A DNA stretch of 64,000 nt from an uncultured Methylobacter sp. (GCA_903832775.1 CAILCX010000062.1:1-64000); one strand, 5' to 3'. Positions 40,541 through 50,567 are shown, counted from the first letter of the stretch. Notes: generated from the letters alone by a model not told the origin. Numbers and translations: made by a program.

Positions 40541-41291
40541 AACCACGGTTTATTTGCAGCCTGCTTTTATTTTACAGCAGCGCAATTATCGTGAAACCAG
40601 TTTGATTATTGATGTAATAACGCGAGATTTTGGATGGATTTCGATTTTGGCCAAAGGCGTAAGAACAGCCAAATCAAAAACGGCAGGGATGCTGCAGCCT
40701 TTTATTCCCTTGGTGGTATCTTATGCTGGTAAGGGTGAATTAAAAATACTGACCGATGCCGAGCGTTACCCAATTTCCCTTCAGGTTTGTCAGCTACATA
40801 ATTTTTCGGTTGATAAAATTCAGTCATTTAAAGAGTTAAAGGGTCTGGGAATTTATTGCGGTTTTTACCTTAATGAGCTAATTGTTTGTTTCTTGCACAA
40901 ATATGATCCACATCCCGAAGTATTTGATGATTATAGGGACTGTTTGTTTTGTCTGGCAAATTGTGTGAATCTTGAAGCGGCTTTGCGATTGTTTGAGCTG
41001 AAGCTATTGGAATGCACAGGTTATGGTTTGCAATTTGACTTGGACAGTCTCGGAAAATCAGTCGATCCATTAAAAAAATATCAATATATTGTAGGGCAGG
41101 GGGCAATTGAGACCAGGGAGGGATATTTGTCAGGCAGTACTTTATTGGCTTTAAATAAACAGATACTTACAGATTCTCAGGTTTTAAGTGAAGCAAAGAC
41201 ATTGATGAGGCGGGTTATCGATTTTTATTTGCAGGGGAAACCACTTAAAAGTAGAGCTGTCATCAGTAAAATAATGTCAATTGCTCAGTAA
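40533..41291 (+). CDS. recO: DNA repair protein RecO
   Basis: 252 residues. The N-terminal OB fold (AFILQQRNYRETSLIIDVIT, GWISILAKGVRTAKSK) and helical C-terminal domain match RecO, which loads RecA with RecR on gapped DNA. The zinc Cys set of some RecO proteins is incomplete, as usual in gammaproteobacteria. It overlaps era by eight bases. Confidence 0.95.
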   Translation: MTETTVYLQPAFILQQRNYRETSLIIDVITRDFGWISILAKGVRTAKSKTAGMLQPFIPLVVSYAGKGELKILTDAERYPISLQVCQLHNFSVDKIQSFKELKGLGIYCGFYLNELIVCFLHKYDPHPEVFDDYRDCLFCLANCVNLEAALRLFELKLLECTGYGLQFDLDSLGKSVDPLKKYQYIVGQGAIETREGYLSGSTLLALNKQILTDSQVLSEAKTLMRRVIDFYLQGKPLKSRAVISKIMSIAQ

Positions 41292-41382
41292 CTATTGAAG
41301 ATTAGAATGAATTTGAATAGATAGAAACTATACTGTTTACAAATTCTTGCTCATTTCAACATTAATTCAACAAATACCTATA

Positions 41383-42132
41383 ATGAATAAAACACCAATC
41401 TTGCTAGGCGTAAATATTGATCACATCGCTACTATAAGACAGGCTAGGGGTACTCTTTTTCCAGAGCCGCTTCAAGCTGCCCTGGTTGCAGAGCAGGCAG
41501 GAGCAGATGGAATCACTGCGCATTTACGTGAAGACCGTCGACATATTCAGGATAGAGATATTTATTTGTTAAAAGAAAGGTTGCACACCCGGTTGAATAT
41601 GGAGATGGCAGTGACCGATGAAATGGTCGGTATTGCATTGCAAGTACAGCCATTTGCCTGCTGTTTGGTGCCTGAAAAACGCGAAGAGTTGACTACAGAG
41701 GGTGGGTTGGATGTTGCTGGTAATCTGCTACGTTTGCAGTGGGCCTGCGATCAATTGGCGACTGCCGGCATTGAGGTGTCGCTGTTTATTGACCCCGATG
41801 AGTTACAAATTGATGCCGTAATAAAAGCGGGTGCTCCGGTAGTCGAATTGCATACTGGGTGTTATGCCGAGGCGAGTAATCCTAAACAGCAAGCTTTGGA
41901 ACTTGCACGCATCAGGCAGGCTGTTGCTTATGCGCACAGCGCCGGACTTCAAGTAAATGCCGGGCATGGTTTAAATTTTTACAATGTTGAGGCCATTTGC
42001 GCAATACCAGAACTGGTCGAGCTTAATATCGGGCATTCAATTATTGCGCAAGCCTTGTTTTCAGGCTTAGCTCAGTCGGTCAAAGACTTAAAGCGTATTA
42101 TGCGTAATGCAAGATTACAGCAAAGTGGCTGA
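41383..42132 (+). CDS. pdxJ: Pyridoxine 5'-phosphate synthase
   Basis: 249 residues from ATG 41383; the longer in-frame start at 41347 adds residues absent from the family. [43 protein letters not shown] and [11 protein letters not shown] are typical. It makes vitamin B6 by the DXP-dependent route. The usual following gene acpS is not present. Confidence 0.97.
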   Translation: MNKTPILLGVNIDHIATIRQARGTLFPEPLQAALVAEQAGADGITAHLREDRRHIQDRDIYLLKERLHTRLNMEMAVTDEMVGIALQVQPFACCLVPEKREELTTEGGLDVAGNLLRLQWACDQLATAGIEVSLFIDPDELQIDAVIKAGAPVVELHTGCYAEASNPKQQALELARIRQAVAYAHSAGLQVNAGHGLNFYNVEAICAIPELVELNIGHSIIAQALFSGLAQSVKDLKRIMRNARLQQSG

Positions 42133-42147
42133 TTTTAAGGAAAACAA

Positions 42148-42882
42148 GTGGCCCTGGCATTTTATCAATTAACTCATGCAGGTGATCGCGAGATTAATCA
42201 GGACTTCATGGCGCACCTTATCAATGATACTTATGCGTTGTTCGTTGTTGCTGACGGCTTGGGTGGACATCATGCCGGGGAAAAAGCATCCCGTTTTTTC
42301 TGTGAAAGTCTGCTAAAGTCTGCTGAAACTTATGGCAAGCAAGTAGCCCGAAATCCTGTAGATACTTTTGTAGCCTGGATAAGTGAAGCTGTCAATGAAA
42401 TGAAAAGGAAGTTCTTAGATGATCAGTCAGGGCAAGAGGCCCACACCACCTGTGCGATTCTTTATCTGGATGAGCAACGGGTTGTAACTGCTCATTGCGG
42501 AGATACCAGAATTTACAGAATGAATGCTGACAAAATCTTATGGCGGACTATGGATCATTCAATACCGCAACAATTACTGAATGAAGGAAAGATTACAGAG
42601 CAGCAAATGGGGCAGCATCCAGAACAGAATCAGTTAACGCGAAGTATCAATATTCTGAAAGCAGTCGATATGGAAATAAATATTTACCCAGCTATGCAAA
42701 CAGGGGAGACTTTTTTGCTTTGTAGCGATGGCTTTTGGGAATATGTGAAACCCTCTGAACTGATGCAGTTGGCAGGAATTGCTAATGGTAAGACCGAGAT
42801 TGGCAAGTTGGCGCGTTTGGCAATAATTCGTGCTCGCGGGGGAAGTGATAATGTTACTGTGCAGTGGGTAAGGCGGTATTGA
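42148..42882 (+). CDS. PP2C-type protein phosphatase
   Basis: 244 residues. The metal-binding motifs of the PPM/PP2C family are seen: HAGDREINQDF, VVADGLGGHHAGEKAS, THCGDTR-like TAHCGDTRIYRM, LLCSDGFWEYV and GGSDNVTVQWV. The start is GTG 42148 with AAGGA upstream. It should dephosphorylate Ser or Thr residues; a matching kinase is not visible in the window. Confidence 0.93.
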   Translation: MALAFYQLTHAGDREINQDFMAHLINDTYALFVVADGLGGHHAGEKASRFFCESLLKSAETYGKQVARNPVDTFVAWISEAVNEMKRKFLDDQSGQEAHTTCAILYLDEQRVVTAHCGDTRIYRMNADKILWRTMDHSIPQQLLNEGKITEQQMGQHPEQNQLTRSINILKAVDMEINIYPAMQTGETFLLCSDGFWEYVKPSELMQLAGIANGKTEIGKLARLAIIRARGGSDNVTVQWVRRY

Positions 42883-43112
42883 TTATATGCTTACGAGTGA
42901 GATGCTGTTTTTTGGCAATCAATTTAAGGTTATTGATTTACAGAGTTGTTATATGTGGATTTAAACAGCCATATACTAACAATACTTGGCTATTAATAGG
43001 CTTATTTGTACTGACGAACTAAAAAAATGTGACAATGTCATTATCAAAGTCTTATTATTTTCTTTTTTATAGGCTCTATTCCTTATCTAACTAACGGCAC
43101 TAAGGTTAATGC

Positions 43113-44963
43113 ATGTTGACACACCATAAATTTTCAGTAAATTTCATTTTAGTTGCCGGAGCTTTATTGTCTGGATGCACAACAACGCGGCAAATTGTTA
43201 TTGATCACCCTACAATACAGGCTACTCAGTTCCAACCTTTACATGGTTTTCAGGTAATTGATGGTGATGATTATTATGTGCGCTTGATTTCTGAGTTTGA
43301 TTTTAAGGGTGATAATGTTTTGAAAAGCGGTTGTAGCAATATTGGACCGTCTTATGAAAAGGGCGATTTGTCTGCAGCCATCATTTACAGTGTGCGCAAC
43401 GAAGTGCTTAAGTTTAGTCGCGAGGCTACAGGTTTTTTATATCAGGCTACGACAGGTAAGTGTAATTTTACTTTTGATGCCAAAAAATTATATTTAACAC
43501 CTTGGATCCGATTGGACTCGGGAAAGGAGACTGTGGTTGATTATAATTTTTACACTAATGCCAATAGCGATGTCGATGTGTCTGGCTTAGTGGGTGATGT
43601 CAATGCAGCCAGCAATTTGTTGGCGTTAACCGGTGTAGGTATGGGGGCAGCAATTGTCGGCCAGGTTACCGGGCAATGGGTAAAGAATAATCAGCAATTC
43701 GCACCAACATCCCCGGCGACTCATCAATCAGCCAAGCATAGTTCGGAGTCGCATTCTTTGCCTGCGTTGACAGCTTTTACTGGAAATGTTGGAACGCTCA
43801 ATCAAACTATATTTAAGGTTTACGATGTCGCTGAGGGTGGTATTAATGTCTTTAGTTCAGATGCTAAGTCATTAGGTGAACTAAAGATATATCCGGAGAT
43901 TCTGTCGTCTTTGTTGTTAAAAACTATGGCAGATGGCATTCCTGATGCCCGCGATTCATCTTTCGAAGAAATAAGCTATGCGCCAATAAAATCAGCATCC
44001 GGGGAAATTAACCTTCAGCAAATGCTCGAACAATCCAAACTTCCTGAGAAGCCAAACTTGAAGCCTGACTGGAATAATTATCTGGAGGTTGAAAGTAATT
44101 GCAGGAAACTGAAGTTGGAAATGAAGAATTTGGGTTTCAATAAGTTTGATCGTGATGCAGTGCTTTATTATTACTTGGCAAAAAATCCTGATTGGCATAA
44201 CTACAATATTGACCGGCAAAAAATGCTGACTGATGAGATGAGGCCAAAGGTTATAGACAGTTATCGCAATAAAAACTTTGCTGGTTGTCTGGCAGTTGAT
44301 GATTATTCGGTCATGAAAACAATGGGTTTGTCCGTAAATACGGCTTTGGATTGGGAGCAATTTGGTGATGCAAGTCAGAAAAAAGAGCAGTTGTATTCAC
44401 CTCTCAAGTCAATAGAAAGGCAGTTGCTAGCGGTACTTAAAAATACCAATGTAACGGAAATGGAATCTCAGTTATATCCTTTATTGAATACAACAAAAAA
44501 TGGTGAGGGCACTGTGTTGCTGCAAAATCATTTAGGTGATTTTGGTCTGGAAGCATTGTTAAATCCTCCGGTTTTGCCTGTGGTTGTCGATGCAAAGGCA
44601 TCTCCAGAAGTACCTGTTGCACTAGTCCCTGCGACAACAGTAATTCCAGGTGAGGGTGTTATCGTTACTGCACGACAATTGGCGCAAGTTGCCTCTGGAT
44701 TATCAATCTCAGAATTAAGCTGTGTACGACCTGTTCCTGATGGTAATGGAAAATATGCTGGTAATTCAGGGCTTCTATTATTTGCAAGAAAAGAAGGTGC
44801 TCGGGTCAAGGGGGGAGGCATGGAATTTGAATTTTCAGGTGGCAAAATTACACGCATTGCTTTTCAGTTATCCACTTATCGCGATTTTGAGCAGGATTTG
44901 TTGGATCGACCTGAGTTAGGTGGTTGCCGAGTTGATCCTACCTTAGTGATAAAGTTGCATTAA
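43113..44963 (+). CDS. Large lipoprotein of unknown function
   Basis: 616 residues. A signal with lipobox LLSGC (Cys at about 22) predicts lipidation. A Gly-rich hydrophobic segment (LTGVGMGAAIVGQVTG) lies near 172, and the last 80 residues form a small domain starting around SELSCVRPVPDG. Paired Cys residues are scattered. No family was recognised. Confidence 0.8.
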   Translation: MLTHHKFSVNFILVAGALLSGCTTTRQIVIDHPTIQATQFQPLHGFQVIDGDDYYVRLISEFDFKGDNVLKSGCSNIGPSYEKGDLSAAIIYSVRNEVLKFSREATGFLYQATTGKCNFTFDAKKLYLTPWIRLDSGKETVVDYNFYTNANSDVDVSGLVGDVNAASNLLALTGVGMGAAIVGQVTGQWVKNNQQFAPTSPATHQSAKHSSESHSLPALTAFTGNVGTLNQTIFKVYDVAEGGINVFSSDAKSLGELKIYPEILSSLLLKTMADGIPDARDSSFEEISYAPIKSASGEINLQQMLEQSKLPEKPNLKPDWNNYLEVESNCRKLKLEMKNLGFNKFDRDAVLYYYLAKNPDWHNYNIDRQKMLTDEMRPKVIDSYRNKNFAGCLAVDDYSVMKTMGLSVNTALDWEQFGDASQKKEQLYSPLKSIERQLLAVLKNTNVTEMESQLYPLLNTTKNGEGTVLLQNHLGDFGLEALLNPPVLPVVVDAKASPEVPVALVPATTVIPGEGVIVTARQLAQVASGLSISELSCVRPVPDGNGKYAGNSGLLLFARKEGARVKGGGMEFEFSGGKITRIAFQLSTYRDFEQDLLDRPELGGCRVDPTLVIKLH

Positions 44964-45112
44964 TCAGTCAATTTTGACTGTCTGAAATTACGGAGTCAGA
45001 CCTTAAAGAAGCGTCGCTTTTATAGGATAAAAACTAAAGTTGGATTTGTTTGAAAATATAATCCATAATATTTTTGCGGTAAATAATAACTACAACTATC
45101 AGGAGAAATATT

Positions 45113-45511
45113 ATGGCTCTAATTACTTGGACAGCTAGTCAATATGGAACAAACGTAGGCTTTGCAGATCAGGAACATCAGATATTGTTTGACAAACTTA
45201 ATAAATTGTATGATCTGGCAACAGGTGGTGCAGAGCGTACTGCAATAGGTGCTCAACTGGATGATCTGATTTCTTATGTTGTTGATCATTTTGCTCATGA
45301 AGAAAAAGAAATGTTGGCAAAAGATTATGCCGGTTACGCAAGACACAAGGAAGAGCACAATGCTTTAGTTGGTATTTGTGGTGGCTTGCAAGCAAAGTTC
45401 CACGCAGGTGAGGCGGAAGTTGATGAAAGCGTCGGTCAATTGGTTAAAGGCTGGTTAGATAGTCATATTCCCAGTTATGATATGCCCTATGCGGATGCTT
45501 TAAACAGCTGA
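45113..45511 (+). CDS. Bacteriohemerythrin
   Basis: 132-residue four-helix oxygen-binding protein. Di-iron ligands follow the family spacing: the His in FADQEHQ, HFAHEEKEM, HKEEHN and the final WLDSHIPSYD. In Methylococcus a homolog has been linked to oxygen delivery to particulate methane monooxygenase. Its position just upstream of the oxidase cluster also allows a respiratory role. AGGAGAAATATT is a good ribosome site. Confidence 0.95.
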   Translation: MALITWTASQYGTNVGFADQEHQILFDKLNKLYDLATGGAERTAIGAQLDDLISYVVDHFAHEEKEMLAKDYAGYARHKEEHNALVGICGGLQAKFHAGEAEVDESVGQLVKGWLDSHIPSYDMPYADALNS

Positions 45512-45533
45512 TCGATTTCAGGTTAATAATAAA

Positions 45534-45572
45534 AGGCCTGTGAGTTGCATTGATTCACAGGTCTTTTTTTTA
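45534..45572 (+). terminator. Rho-independent terminator after bacteriohemerythrin
   Basis: AGGCCTGTGA pairs with TCACAGGTC-T around GTTGCATTGAT, followed by eight T. It ends the hemerythrin transcript before coxB. Confidence 0.9.
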
Positions 45573-45746
45573 TGCTCAATAAAATCAGGGAAAGGACAGC
45601 TGGTATAGAATGCCCTCATGGGTTAAAATTGAAAAGTTTATTTGTGATAATTATTACGTAAAAAGGATTGGGGCTTGAAAGCTTAGAAATCCCGAAACGA
45701 TATAGTGCATACAAAAGTTTATAACTACTAACGAGGGGGCTGCTCC

Positions 45747-46871
45747 GTGAAGAAAACAAAGCAACTTTCCGCAGGTCTGATCTTAATGGCTTTTGGCCTT
45801 GGAACAGCGCAGGCGGATTACACGCTCAATTTAATGAAAGGGGTTACAAAGGTCAGTAATGACATTTATGACCTGCACATGCTTATTTTATGGATTTGTG
45901 TAGCCATAGGTGTGGGTGTGTTTGGTGTTATGTTCTATTCGATTTATCATCATCGTAAATCAAAAGGACATAAAGCGGCGCAGTTTCATGAAAATACGAC
46001 CGTTGAAATTATCTGGACTATTATCCCGACTCTGATTTTAATCGGTATGGCGATACCCGCTACCAAGACCATGATAGAGCTGAATGATGTGCAAGCATCT
46101 GATATGTCAATTAAGGTTACAGGTAAACAATGGTATTGGGATTACGAATATCTCGATAATGGTGTTCATTTTGAAAGCCATTTGGATGAGGCGAGTGAAA
46201 AAACTCATCGTACAGCTGGAGCAGATCCTCGTTCTGTCCCACATTATTTATTGAATGTTGATAAGCCTTTAGTAATTCCGGTCAACAAAAAAGTTCGGTT
46301 CGTCTTGACTTCTGGTGATGTGATTCACTCTTGGTGGGTTCCTGATTTAGGCTGGAAAAAAGATGCAAACCCTGGTTTTATTAATGAAGCATGGACTTTA
46401 GTTGAGAAGCCCGGCACTTATCGCGGCCAATGTACTGAGTTGTGCGGTAGAGACCATGGTTTTATGCCGATTGTTGTTATTGCAATGGAGCAACCTGAGT
46501 ATGATGTCTGGGTTGCGAAGACACTGGAGCATCAAAAGCAAAAGCCGGATTTGAGCGATCAAACTTCGGGGCAGCTTATGGCCCATGGAGAATCAGTCTA
46601 TTTGAAAAATTGTGTTGGTTGTCATCAAATTAACGGGGCTGGCGTTCCCGGTTTAATTCCTGCTTTAACGGGTAGTGCGAAGGTCACTGGAAAGTGGGAA
46701 GCATTGGATGGTTTCTTACGCGCAGGTACTGCCAAAATGCCATCGTTTGCTAAATTGAATGCCAAGGAATATGCAGAGTTGATGACTTATGTGCGCAACA
46801 ATCTGGGTAATAAAGTCGGTGATGAATTGCAACCCCGTCAAACCGCGCTACCTGATGATGACGATGAATAA
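45747..46871 (+). CDS. coxB: Cytochrome c oxidase subunit II with fused cytochrome c domain
   Basis: 374 residues. A signal peptide (to about 23), two membrane helices, the CuA domain (HSWWVPDLG, CTELCGRDHGFMPI) and a C-terminal heme c domain with CVGCHQINGAG plus an axial Met in KMPSF. Such caa3-like subunits accept electrons through their own heme c. The GTG start is preceded by AGGGGG. It heads the oxidase operon. Confidence 0.96.
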   Translation: MKKTKQLSAGLILMAFGLGTAQADYTLNLMKGVTKVSNDIYDLHMLILWICVAIGVGVFGVMFYSIYHHRKSKGHKAAQFHENTTVEIIWTIIPTLILIGMAIPATKTMIELNDVQASDMSIKVTGKQWYWDYEYLDNGVHFESHLDEASEKTHRTAGADPRSVPHYLLNVDKPLVIPVNKKVRFVLTSGDVIHSWWVPDLGWKKDANPGFINEAWTLVEKPGTYRGQCTELCGRDHGFMPIVVIAMEQPEYDVWVAKTLEHQKQKPDLSDQTSGQLMAHGESVYLKNCVGCHQINGAGVPGLIPALTGSAKVTGKWEALDGFLRAGTAKMPSFAKLNAKEYAELMTYVRNNLGNKVGDELQPRQTALPDDDDE

Positions 46872-46923
46872 GATCGCGATTTTCATATTGACTCATTTTC
46901 TAACTATTCTCGAGGTATAAAGT

Positions 46924-48564
46924 ATGTCTGCTGTCGTAGTTGAACATGATCATCACGCCGATGATCATCACGATCACGGTCCTGCCAAGGGACTGTTAAG
47001 ATGGATAATTACCACTAATCACAAAGACATTGGCACATTGTATCTATTGTTTGCGCTGGCCATGTTTTTTGTGGGTGGATCAATGGCAATGGTTATTCGT
47101 GCCGAATTATTTGAACCGGGTTTACAGTTTGTAGATCCAGCTTTCTTTAATTCCATGACTACCATGCACGCCTTGGTTATGGTTTTTGGTGCAGTTATGC
47201 CGGCCTTCGTTGGTTTGGCAAACTGGCAAATTCCTTTAATGATCGGTGCCGCTGATATGGCATTGCCACGCATGAACAACATGAGTTTCTGGATGTTGGT
47301 TGCTGGAGTATTATTGTTGGCCAGCACTTTATTTATGGAAGGCGGAGCTCCTAATGGTGGTTGGACTTTATATCCACCGTTGGTATTGCAACCGATTACG
47401 GTCGGGAAAGCGTTGCCATTCGCAGTTTTCTCTGTGCATTTATTGGGTATTTCATCAATCATGGGTGCGATCAATATTATTGCGACTATTTTCAATATGC
47501 GTGCGCCAGCTATGAAACTGATGGACATGCCATTGTTTGTTTGGACCTGGTTGATTACTGCTTTTTTGTTGATTGCTGTTATGCCTGTATTTGCCGGCGC
47601 AGTGACTATGTTATTAACCGATAAGTTTTTCCATACCAGCTTCTTCAATGCAGCAGGTGGTGGTGATCCGGTTCTTTATGAACATATTTTCTGGTTTTTC
47701 GGGCATCCTGAAGTGTATATCATGATTCTGCCAACTTTTGGCGTTGCATCAACGATTATTCCAGTATTTGCCCGTAAACCTTTATTTGGTTATGCATCGA
47801 TGGTTTGGGCGACAGCTTCTATTGCGTTCCTGTCCTTTATCGTTTGGGCGCATCACATGTTTACGGTTGGTATGCCAATTGCGGGTGAGTTGTACTTTAT
47901 GTATGCCACAATGTTAATTGCAGTTCCTACCGGTGTTAAGGTCTTTAACTGGACTGCGACTATGTGGAAAGGTGCGATGACTTTTGAAACGCCGATGTTG
48001 TTTTCAATTGCTTTTGTTGTGTTATTTACCATGGGGGGATTTACCGGCTTGATGATGGCAATCGCTCCTGCTGATTTTCAGTATCACGATACTTATTTTA
48101 TCGTTGCCCATTTTCATTACACGTTAGTTCCTGCATCTGTTTTTATCTTGATGGCGGCGGGTTACTTTTGGCTGCCTAAATGGACTGGCCATATGTATAA
48201 CGAAAAAATTGGTCAACTGCATTTTTGGTTATCAACCATTTCGGTCAACATTCTGTTTTTCCCACAGCATTTCTTGGGTCTTGCAGGCATGCCCCGTCGG
48301 ATACCAGACTATGCAGTTCAATTTGCTGACTGGAATATGATATCAAGTATTGGTGGATTTATCTTTGGTGCCAGTCAATTACTATTTTTGTATATCGTGA
48401 TAGATACCATCAAAGGCGGTACAGGCGAAAAAGTATCTGATGAGGTTTGGGAAGAAGCGAGCAAGCACAGTCTGGAATGGACTTTGCCATCACCGGTTCC
48501 TTATCATACCTGGACGACACCGCCGGCGATTGTGCCTACTGAACACGTTTTGGACTCTCATTAA
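46924..48564 (+). CDS. coxA: Cytochrome c oxidase subunit I
   Basis: 546 residues with about 12 membrane helices. Heme and CuB ligands: the His in MTTMHALVMVFG, GHPEVYIMILP (His-Tyr pair), WAHHMFTVG, and VAHFHYTLV. MALPRMNNMSFW carries the D-channel Asp equivalent (GAADMALP). This is an A-type heme-copper oxidase that reduces oxygen and pumps protons. The His-rich N-terminal tail (HDHHADDHHDHG) is notable and could bind metal. Confidence 0.98.
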   Translation: MSAVVVEHDHHADDHHDHGPAKGLLRWIITTNHKDIGTLYLLFALAMFFVGGSMAMVIRAELFEPGLQFVDPAFFNSMTTMHALVMVFGAVMPAFVGLANWQIPLMIGAADMALPRMNNMSFWMLVAGVLLLASTLFMEGGAPNGGWTLYPPLVLQPITVGKALPFAVFSVHLLGISSIMGAINIIATIFNMRAPAMKLMDMPLFVWTWLITAFLLIAVMPVFAGAVTMLLTDKFFHTSFFNAAGGGDPVLYEHIFWFFGHPEVYIMILPTFGVASTIIPVFARKPLFGYASMVWATASIAFLSFIVWAHHMFTVGMPIAGELYFMYATMLIAVPTGVKVFNWTATMWKGAMTFETPMLFSIAFVVLFTMGGFTGLMMAIAPADFQYHDTYFIVAHFHYTLVPASVFILMAAGYFWLPKWTGHMYNEKIGQLHFWLSTISVNILFFPQHFLGLAGMPRRIPDYAVQFADWNMISSIGGFIFGASQLLFLYIVIDTIKGGTGEKVSDEVWEEASKHSLEWTLPSPVPYHTWTTPPAIVPTEHVLDSH

Positions 48565-48574
48565 GGCATAGAAA

Positions 48575-48609
48575 AATACATTGCCTAACTTCTGTTTTGG
48601 CAATGTATT
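48575..48609. other. Intergenic hairpin after coxA
   Basis: AATACATTGCC (48575-48585) pairs exactly with GGCAATGTATT (48599-48609) around a 13-base loop. There is no T-run. It may protect the coxBA mRNA end or reduce read-through to ctaG-coxC. Confidence 0.6.
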
Positions 48610-48621
48610 GACTAAAAATAA

Positions 48622-48720
48622 ATGACTACTAAAAATAAAAATATTTTAACGGCTTTAATTCTTGGGGTTATCACTGTGACTTTTTATATTGTCGCAGTTG
48701 TGCAAGCCGTTTCAAAATGA
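48622..48720 (+). CDS. Small single-pass membrane peptide in the oxidase operon
   Basis: 32 codons from ATG 48622 to TGA 48720. A Lys/Asn-rich start (MTTKNKN) is followed by one hydrophobic helix. Its TGA overlaps the ctaG ATG (ATGA), which supports translation. Small single-helix ORFs between coxA and ctaG are commonly annotated as cytochrome oxidase small assembly proteins. Confidence 0.75.
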   Translation: MTTKNKNILTALILGVITVTFYIVAVVQAVSK

Positions 48721-49268
48721 GTGAAGATGTCAGCAAGAAAAACGTTAAGTTAGCGAGAATATTGCTGTTAGTCGCCCTGGGAATGTTTGGTTTTGGCTAT
48801 GCACTCGTTCCTCTTTACGATGTTTTGTGTGAATGGAAATGGTTAGAGCGAGATAGACCTGATGCCATTAAAAAAGCGCCAGAGATTGGATATACAGTTG
48901 ATTTGAACAGGGAAGTAACCGTTGAATTCATGACGACACTTAATGAATCGACGCCAATGGTATTTCGTACAGAAAAAAAACAGTTAAAAGTGCATCCGGG
49001 TGAATATTACACGGTTAATTTTTATGCTGAAAATAAGACTGATAAGGCCATGGTCGCCAGAGCTATTGCAAGCTTTTCACCTGCCGTCATAAGTCGTTAT
49101 TTTGAAAAAATAGAGTGTTTTTGTTTTTCGGAGCAGACTTTTAAGGCGAAAGAAGCAAAAACAATGCCGATGCGTTTTGTGATTAATCCTGAGATTCCTG
49201 AGGAATACAAAACTATTACGCTGTCATATACATTTTTTGATAATACTGAAAAATCAGTAAAAAATTAA
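48717..49268 (+). CDS. ctaG: Cytochrome c oxidase assembly protein CtaG (Cox11)
   Basis: 183 residues. One N-terminal membrane helix, then a periplasmic domain with the copper-binding motif CFCF (about residues 141-144) and FFDNTE near the end. It delivers copper to the CuB site of subunit I. Position between coxA and coxC is standard. Confidence 0.96.
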   Translation: MSEDVSKKNVKLARILLLVALGMFGFGYALVPLYDVLCEWKWLERDRPDAIKKAPEIGYTVDLNREVTVEFMTTLNESTPMVFRTEKKQLKVHPGEYYTVNFYAENKTDKAMVARAIASFSPAVISRYFEKIECFCFSEQTFKAKEAKTMPMRFVINPEIPEEYKTITLSYTFFDNTEKSVKN

Positions 49269-49280
49269 AAGGGGAAGCTT

Positions 49281-50132
49281 ATGTCTACAAACACCGCTTA
49301 TTACATCCCACATAAAGCGACCTGGCCGGTTATTGGTACGGTTGGTTTAGTGACTATGCTGGCTGGATTTGCAAATTATTTAAATGGTTCATCAATAGGT
49401 CCTACATTAATGGTGGTAGGTCTGGTTGTTTTTATTGTTATGTTAGTGGGATGGTTTACGTTACAGGCTCATGAAAGTGAGGCCGGAATGTACAGCACTC
49501 AGGTGGGTGTTTCCTACCGTATGGGCATGATGTGGTTTATTTTTTCTGAGATCATATTTTTTGCAGTGTTTTTTGGTACCTTGTGGTACACGCGTAACTT
49601 GTCTGTGCCTTGGTTGGGTGAGGGCGCTACCAAAGAATTACTGCATTCTACTTTTGAAGCGACTTGGCCAACTAATGGCCCCGGTAAATTAGGTGGTGAT
49701 TTTAAACCTATGGGTGCTTGGGGTTTGCCTTTTTTAAATACGCTTCTTCTGTTAAGCAGTGGTGTAACATGTACTTGGGCGCATCATGGTTTACTTGCAA
49801 AAAATCGCGACCAGTTAATCAAAGGCTTGATTGCAACAGTATCGTTAGGCTTTTTATTCGTTACTTTTCAAGCATTCGAATATCATGAAGCTTATACCGA
49901 AATGGGTTTGACCTTAGGCTCAGGTGTATACGGATCAACGTTTTTTATGTTAACCGGTTTTCATGGGTTCCACGTTTGCGTTGGTGCCATCATTCTAAGT
50001 GTCGTACTGTTTCGTAGTTGGAAAGGTCATTTTCAACCAGAAAACCATTTTGCTTTTGAAGCAGCGGCTTGGTACTGGCATTTTGTTGACGTGGTGTGGT
50101 TAGGTTTATTTGTATTTGTGTACTTGATCTAA
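49281..50132 (+). CDS. coxC: Cytochrome c oxidase subunit III
   Basis: 283 residues with seven membrane helices. MGMMWFIFSEIIFFAVFF, TLLLLSSGVTCTWAHH, FMLTGFHGFHVCVGA and YWHFVDVVWLGLF are typical. AAAGGGGAAGC precedes the ATG. It stabilises the proton-pumping core. Confidence 0.97.
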   Translation: MSTNTAYYIPHKATWPVIGTVGLVTMLAGFANYLNGSSIGPTLMVVGLVVFIVMLVGWFTLQAHESEAGMYSTQVGVSYRMGMMWFIFSEIIFFAVFFGTLWYTRNLSVPWLGEGATKELLHSTFEATWPTNGPGKLGGDFKPMGAWGLPFLNTLLLLSSGVTCTWAHHGLLAKNRDQLIKGLIATVSLGFLFVTFQAFEYHEAYTEMGLTLGSGVYGSTFFMLTGFHGFHVCVGAIILSVVLFRSWKGHFQPENHFAFEAAAWYWHFVDVVWLGLFVFVYLI

Positions 50133-50145
50133 ATCCGCAACACAC

Positions 50146-50187
50146 AAAAAAAGCGCTGCCTAACAAAACAGGTGGCGCTTTTTTTTT
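50146..50187 (+). terminator. Rho-independent terminator after coxC
   Basis: AAAAAAAGCGC pairs with GCGCTTTTTTT, with a 15-base interior (partly paired GCC/GGT) and a final run of nine T. It closes the coxB-coxC operon. Confidence 0.85.
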
Positions 50188-50309
50188 GTCATGTCATGAG
50201 AGTTGTCGATAAGCAAAGGTTAATGCATGCGAAAGGTGAAGGACGAAAGCCAAAAACGACTAGTTTGGTTTTTTGGAGATTTATAATTAAATAACTATCT
50301 AATGATTAA

Positions 50310-50567
50310 TTACTTAGCTATATCGGTTTGCACCTGTTGGTTGTTATGAATTCTGGACCCGATACCCTGAGGTTCATACAAACCCGTTGCAACAGCAATA
50401 AAAATAAAAATAAATAGCATTAATGAAAGTCCAATTCTAAAAGTCAGTGCCTTAACTGTTTTTTTAGATTGTGCTTTTGTTTTTGGATTGAGCAAATAAA
50501 ATAGGGCGGACCCAAGACTGATAATTATCAGGATAAAGGCAATTATAACGACGCTTTTAATAATCAT
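50310..50567 (-). CDS. DUF2909 twin-transmembrane protein
   Basis: 85 residues with two membrane helices (about 3-26 and 43-64) separated by a basic loop (NPKTKAQSKKTVK). This is the DUF2909 family, common beside coxC and surf1 in gammaproteobacteria, of unknown role in oxidase assembly. It is on the opposite strand and divergent from surf1. Confidence 0.85.
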   Translation of the reverse strand: MIIKSVVIIAFILIIISLGSALFYLLNPKTKAQSKKTVKALTFRIGLSLMLFIFIFIAVATGLYEPQGIGSRIHNNQQVQTDIAK

